Part shown: positions 61,501 through 64,000 of the stretch, one piece after another
How positions within the stretch are numbered: position 1 is the first letter of the stretch
How the letters are laid out: every line of letters starts with the position of its first letter
Source of the DNA: JAHBXE01 sp044222195
GTDB taxonomy: Bacteria; Planctomycetota; Phycisphaerae; Phycisphaerales; UBA1924
Assembly: GCA_044222195.1 (NCBI GenBank)
Contig: JBGANS010000003.1
Location: 124,001 to 188,000, forward strand
DNA: 64,000 bases
Direction of reading: 5' to 3'
Notes under the pieces: model-generated
Database searches by the model: none
The model's input: the letters and a program-made list of their open reading frames with translations, nothing else
What the model was told of the DNA's origin: nothing
Program-made: the position numbers and the translations under genes

Positions 61501-62148
61501 GACGGCGATCGACCACTTGGACGCCGCGGACCGAGGATTCCCCGGGCACACGGCGATCCACCGCTGTGAGAGCGTGTCGTAATACACCTTCGGGTCAAAG
61601 GGGCCGGACAGGTCCGGCCAGAACGCGGCGAGACTGACCGTCGAGAACTCGGTGATCCCGCCGCGGTCCTGGATGCGCACCTGGGTGTTGAGCATGGTCA
61701 TCGCGTGGCGCGGCCCGATGGCGCCCATCGTGTCCGGAGGGATGGAGGCGAGGTTGTCGGGGAGCGCCTCGAACTGCACGCCCACGGCGGATCCGACGAA
61801 AATGGGGCACGGCCCGTCCGCACCGCCGCCACCTCGGGAGATCGGATTGGTGTCCGCTGGTGTGACGCCCTCTCGCAGGGGGACGACCGAATGGGCCGGT
61901 TTCGGGGAGATGTTGGGGGATGGCGCGCCGGGCGGATTGGGGCGTTCAGGCGGGAGCGTCTTGTCACGCGCGACGGCATCGGCCCAGGTGCGGGTTTGCC
62001 TTGGCGCTCGGGCGCGGGTGCCGACCACGGGCTGCGCAAGGCCGGTATCCGGCAGTGCGCACAGGACAAGGAGCCCCACAACGCCCTTGAGCCAGCGCCT
62101 CACGTGGGAGAGGTTGCGGGGATCTGAAACGGACGGTGCCGGTCGCAT
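58510..62148 (-). CDS. large secreted Kelch/Ig-like protein with double dockerin-like tail
   Basis: 1212 residues. Signal peptide (WLKGVVGLLVLCALPDTGLA), an N-terminal propeller-like region to about 570 with no clear enzyme motif (GPRHAMTMLNTQVRIQDRGG, YDTLSQRWIAVCPGNP), two Ig-like domains (APVINTQPQNSSFCPGSTLTL; IAQQPADRSSAPCGTVTYTV), a Kelch propeller (MVYDASRGVCVLYGGLSP, NKVLLFGGW), a third Ig-like domain and two dockerin-like units ending in GCS. AAGGGG lies upstream of the ATG at 62148. It is the largest of four proteins with this tail in the window and is likely a surface protein. Diverges from the ECF sigma factor gene. Confidence 0.85.
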   Translation of the reverse strand: MRPAPSVSDPRNLSHVRRWLKGVVGLLVLCALPDTGLAQPVVGTRARAPRQTRTWADAVARDKTLPPERPNPPGAPSPNISPKPAHSVVPLREGVTPADTNPISRGGGGADGPCPIFVGSAVGVQFEALPDNLASIPPDTMGAIGPRHAMTMLNTQVRIQDRGGITEFSTVSLAAFWPDLSGPFDPKVYYDTLSQRWIAVCPGNPRSAASKWSIAVSLSDDPTGGWGWITLDADANDTRWSDYPCVGFNDKWIVVTYNMFAVPGAPMPGPTGPKMWVIDKAELLGPGPNVGYTVFDIGFVANGTTLQPAVCLDANVPDVMIVDGATFTDPVDAFPLLRISRITGPTASPTWQAIPGSAYTTPGLFKAPQRFTTELRTVPQNGSSTPIEVGTGRACNAIVRNGHMYFCHSGGGFFGGVPTNETLIYWYELEPTLPSPVTNWSSFGEGTGTGVFYPSIAVNCHGDIGIGYSRSSASINVSTGFAFIPAGNTGAATYTLAAGGSSYVRLDGNGRNRWGDYSATVVDPRDDMSFWTIQESAAATANRWTTRWSEFPHLCTSAPVINTQPQNSSFCPGSTLTLTVAASGSGNSYQWFRNGTQIVGAGAATLQVSNAVAAMSGVYHAIVTNTCGVTRSADALVRVGLSIAQQPADRSSAPCGTVTYTVGVAFPVGTVAYRWHKEFAPLGTNTPLNDDGHFSGTQTGTLTIQGVGYADEGRYTCRVFDPACTNVELFSQYAKCSVSDPSWTFRTSSGPLRRYSTDMVYDASRGVCVLYGGLSPITVSSVPNDETWEWDGVEWTRRFPAHNPGGRQMHELVYDSVRNKVLLFGGWPNGTNGTADVWQYDGNDWTLLTTSPGGPPTTHGTQGDAVFDPARGRMIVLTYNTNSGSSLNTTWEFSPVTLAWQMTYQGVGAYWYDSPLAYDPARNKVLGTSYAWYNLSNPHTWEYTGSGWTEVLNSQMPDRQDSVLAFDPFRQKVIMYGCCRNSHIESYGFFHNDTYIFDGATWSLHLPEYQPAFANRLQPAGIAFDSRRNAMVVVGNTWNTFVGTNPMDTWEYRYLDTVVFDRQPANQPLVIGSTTQFKVAAAGAGTLTFQWRKSGVPLTNGPTPSGSVISGAQTATLTMSNTTAADAGSYSCLVSNTCGSLASAAASLGSTCYANCDGSTGSPQLTANDFQCFINAYAAGSGYANCDGSTGTPALTANDFQCFINRYASGCS

Positions 62149-62263
62149 GAGCAGCCCCTTTGGTGAATGCGAGGTGAGAGCCCGTCTTCCAAACGCGGCA
62201 GGCGGGCACGCGGGCGGCCACCTGAGCACCCAAAAAACAGGTGGCGCGGCCGGAAGGCTGTGT

Positions 62264-62269
62264 TAGAAT
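62264..62269 (+). promoter_or_regulatory. TAGAAT -10 box for the sigma factor gene
   Basis: TAGAAT within TGTTAGAATCG lies 20 nt before the ATG at 62290, giving a leader of about 13 nt. The spacing differs from the leaderless group. Confidence 0.5.
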
Positions 62270-62289
62270 CGAACACCGGCGTAATCACG

Positions 62290-62874
62290 ATGACCCGTGC
62301 CAGTCCAGACAAAGACCTCACCGCGGCACTGGGCGCCTATTCCGAGGGTGACCGGCAGGCTCTCGAGCAGGTTCTGCGGCTGGTGTACGCGCGGCTGCAT
62401 GACATGGCGGAGGAGCAACTGCGGCGTGAAGGGCCGGGGCACACGCTCCAGCCCACGGCTCTGGTTCACGAGGTGTACCTGAAACTGTCGGACCAGCGCG
62501 GGCCCTGGCGGAATAGATCGCACTTCTACGCCATCGCGGCCCAGGCCATGCGACGAGTCCTGGTGGATCACGCCCGCACGCGGGACAGCAAGAAGCGCGG
62601 CGATGGCAAGCGCCCGATCGCGCTGCCCGAGGATGGTCTGACCGCGCCGCAGAAGGAAGTGGACCTCCTGGCATTGGACGAGTCGCTTCAGCGGCTGGCA
62701 CAGATCGATGCGGACTCGGCTCGCGTGGTCGAGATGCGGTTCTTTGCAGGGATGGAAGTGGAGGCGATCGCAGAGTTCCTGGGGGTGTCGGAGCGGACGG
62801 TTCGGCGACACTGGGTCTACGCCAAGGCGTGGCTGGCGCGCGAGCTCTCGCTCGGCAGTGGAGCGGGTGCATGA
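62290..62874 (+). CDS. ECF-type RNA polymerase sigma factor (planctomycetal Sig-70_X6 type)
   Basis: 194 residues. Region 2 (RLVYARLHDMAEEQL, LVHEVYLKLSD, FYAIAAQAMRRVLVDHAR) and region 4 (RVVEMRFFAGMEVEAIAEFLGVSERTVRRHWVYAKAWL) are clear. The pattern matches the ECF group common in Planctomycetota and Acidobacteriota (TIGR02999-like). No anti-sigma factor follows; instead the stop overlaps the ATG of a Ser/Thr kinase by ATGA, so the kinase may control the sigma factor. The ATG at 62290 is chosen; the longer open frame is non-coding. Confidence 0.92.
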   Translation: MTRASPDKDLTAALGAYSEGDRQALEQVLRLVYARLHDMAEEQLRREGPGHTLQPTALVHEVYLKLSDQRGPWRNRSHFYAIAAQAMRRVLVDHARTRDSKKRGDGKRPIALPEDGLTAPQKEVDLLALDESLQRLAQIDADSARVVEMRFFAGMEVEAIAEFLGVSERTVRRHWVYAKAWLARELSLGSGAGA

Positions 62875-64000
62875 GCGCGACTCCGACCCCCAGGTCGAAC
62901 CCCGCCCCGGCGCGAGTGCGCGAAGTGCTCGACCTGGCCCTCGAGCGGCCCTCTCACGAGCGAGCCGCCTTCGTCGCGGGCATCTGCGGCGATGATGACC
63001 GATTGCGTGAAGAGGTCGTTTCGCTCCTGGGGGCGCTCGATGCCGGAGGCGAACTGCTCGAGCCGCCCGCCGCGGCGTCGGTCCCGGCGGCGACGCCCCT
63101 GACGGGCTTGTCGTTCGGCAACTACAGAATCGGCGAGCGAGTCGGCGAGGGTGGAATGGGAGTTGTCTATCGGGCCGAAGACACGCGCCTCGGGCGGGCC
63201 GTGGCGGTCAAGGCGCTCCCCCCATCTCTGGTGCGCGATGCGCATCGCAGGGCTCGCTTCGAGCACGAGGCCCGCGTGCTCGCTTCGCTCAGCCACCCCA
63301 ATATCGCGGCCATCCACGGCGTCGAGGAAACCGCCCGGGGACCGGTGCTCGTGCTGGAGTTCGTGCCGGGTGAGACCCTGGCGCGCCGCCTCGACCGGGG
63401 GCGGATGCCGATCGACGAGGCCGTCGCCATCGCCGTGCAGATCGCCCGCGGTCTCGAGGCGGCCCACGCCGCGGGTGTGGTGCATAGAGACCTCAAGCCT
63501 TCGAACATCCAGCTCTCGCCCGAGGGCGCGGTCAAGATTCTGGACTTTGGCGTGGCCAAGCAGACGCAGTCGCGCGAGGGCAATGACCCCGACCACACGC
63601 TCTCGGGCCAGTTGATCGGCACGGCGGGTTACATGAGCCCGGAGCAGGCACGGGGCCGGCCCGTGGACAGGCGCACGGACATCTGGGCGCTCGGATGCGT
63701 TCTTTATGAAATGCTCACCGGCGCCAGAGCTTTCGAAGGTGAGACTTCGTCGGACACAGTCGCGGCGGTGCTGCGTGCCGACCCCGATTGGCGGCGATTG
63801 CCGTCTGAGACGCCCGAGGGTGTGGCGCGGCTGCTGCGTCGGTGTCTGGAGAGGGACCCGGATCGCCGGCAGCGCGACGCGGGCGATGCATGCCTCGAGC
63901 TGGAAGGGGCCGGAAGTGAGACTGCCAAGAAGAAGCGGCGCGGACAGCGACCCGTGCTGGTGGCGCTCGCCGCGGTCCTGGCGCTTCTCGCCGGCGCATG
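62871..64000 (+). CDS. Ser/Thr protein kinase (3' end cut by window)
   Basis: At least 376 residues; the frame is open to the window end. An N-terminal helical part (VREVLDLALERPSHERAAFVAGI) precedes a kinase domain with VGEGGMGVVYRAED, VAVKALP, HRDLKPSN, ILDFGVAKQ and GTAGYMSPEQARG. The last residues (KKKRRGQRPVLVALAAVLALLAGA) begin a membrane helix, so a periplasmic or repeat sensor part lies outside. It starts by ATGA overlap with the sigma factor gene. The helical lead is of the same sort as in the kinase at 19264-21849. Confidence 0.93.
   Translation, partial: MSATPTPRSNPAPARVREVLDLALERPSHERAAFVAGICGDDDRLREEVVSLLGALDAGGELLEPPAAASVPAATPLTGLSFGNYRIGERVGEGGMGVVYRAEDTRLGRAVAVKALPPSLVRDAHRRARFEHEARVLASLSHPNIAAIHGVEETARGPVLVLEFVPGETLARRLDRGRMPIDEAVAIAVQIARGLEAAHAAGVVHRDLKPSNIQLSPEGAVKILDFGVAKQTQSREGNDPDHTLSGQLIGTAGYMSPEQARGRPVDRRTDIWALGCVLYEMLTGARAFEGETSSDTVAAVLRADPDWRRLPSETPEGVARLLRRCLERDPDRRQRDAGDACLELEGAGSETAKKKRRGQRPVLVALAAVLALLAGA

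Noticed and set aside
1..64000. tRNA and rRNA genes
   Set aside because: No T-loop with matching acceptor arms and no rRNA motifs were noticed by eye on either strand; a tRNAscan run would settle it.

Overview
The window looks like a chromosome segment from a high-GC Planctomycetota bacterium, most likely from the Phycisphaerae/Phycisphaerales side. Evidence: four large Ser/Thr kinases of planctomycetal type; several small membrane proteins starting with a CPxCGYNLRGL...CPECG zinc ribbon; four secreted proteins ending in the cysteine-bracketed dockerin-like tail CYANCDGS...LTANDFxCFxxxYAxGC(S/T); a PEP-CTERM protein; a pseudopilin with the FTLAELLVVMAIIAI signature; and 8-bp microsatellite tracts of the GGGACGGA type. 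No rRNA, tRNA or CRISPR array was found.

Layout. 1-3.7 kb: kinase cut by the left edge. 3.7-8.8 kb: conserved hypothetical protein, cystathionine beta-synthase, an unknown gene, an HNH nuclease remnant and a class V aminotransferase. 8.8-11.6 kb: ABC-F ATPase with an interrupted frame (translationally coupled to the aminotransferase) and a PEP-CTERM protein with a clear terminator. 12-15.8 kb: accessory segment with a nuclease-helicase (DUF2075 type) and a chimeric IS481/IS4 transposase. 15.8-28.6 kb: nuoF, a Kelch/dockerin protein, two divergent kinases, two tandem HAF-like secreted paralogues and pyrB. 28.6-36.2 kb: TPR-beta-lactamase, six tandem zinc-ribbon membrane proteins, SpoVR, four 25-bp palindromes in front of an ORF6N gene, and a seventh zinc-ribbon gene. 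36.2-38.7 kb: DCC oxidoreductase, a Sua5/YrdC-phosphatase fusion, rpiB and a DUF3806-like gene. 38.9-45.8 kb: pseudopilin, comEC, iron-type ABC permease, AsmA-like protein. 45.8-50 kb: operon of a coiled-coil membrane protein, iron-binding protein and GH30 hydrolase. 50-58.4 kb: O-antigen ligase-like protein, cysteine-less FmdB-like protein, response regulator, lipid A acyltransferase-like protein, coiled-coil/EF-hand protein, purB. 58.5-64 kb: giant Kelch/Ig/dockerin protein diverging from an ECF sigma factor-kinase pair cut by the right edge.

Themes. (1) At least eleven genes have a TAnnnT-like -10 hexamer (ten TAnnnT, one GATACT) ending only 5-8 nt before the start codon and lack a good Shine-Dalgarno site, which suggests leaderless mRNAs. 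(2) Short palindromic or microsatellite repeats have entered coding sequence in at least two genes (a kinase and pyrB) and sit in several gaps. (3) Signal-transduction and envelope genes dominate, while housekeeping genes (nuoF, pyrB, purB, rpiB) stand apart from their usual partners. Long opposite-strand open frames are common because of the high GC content and are not real genes.
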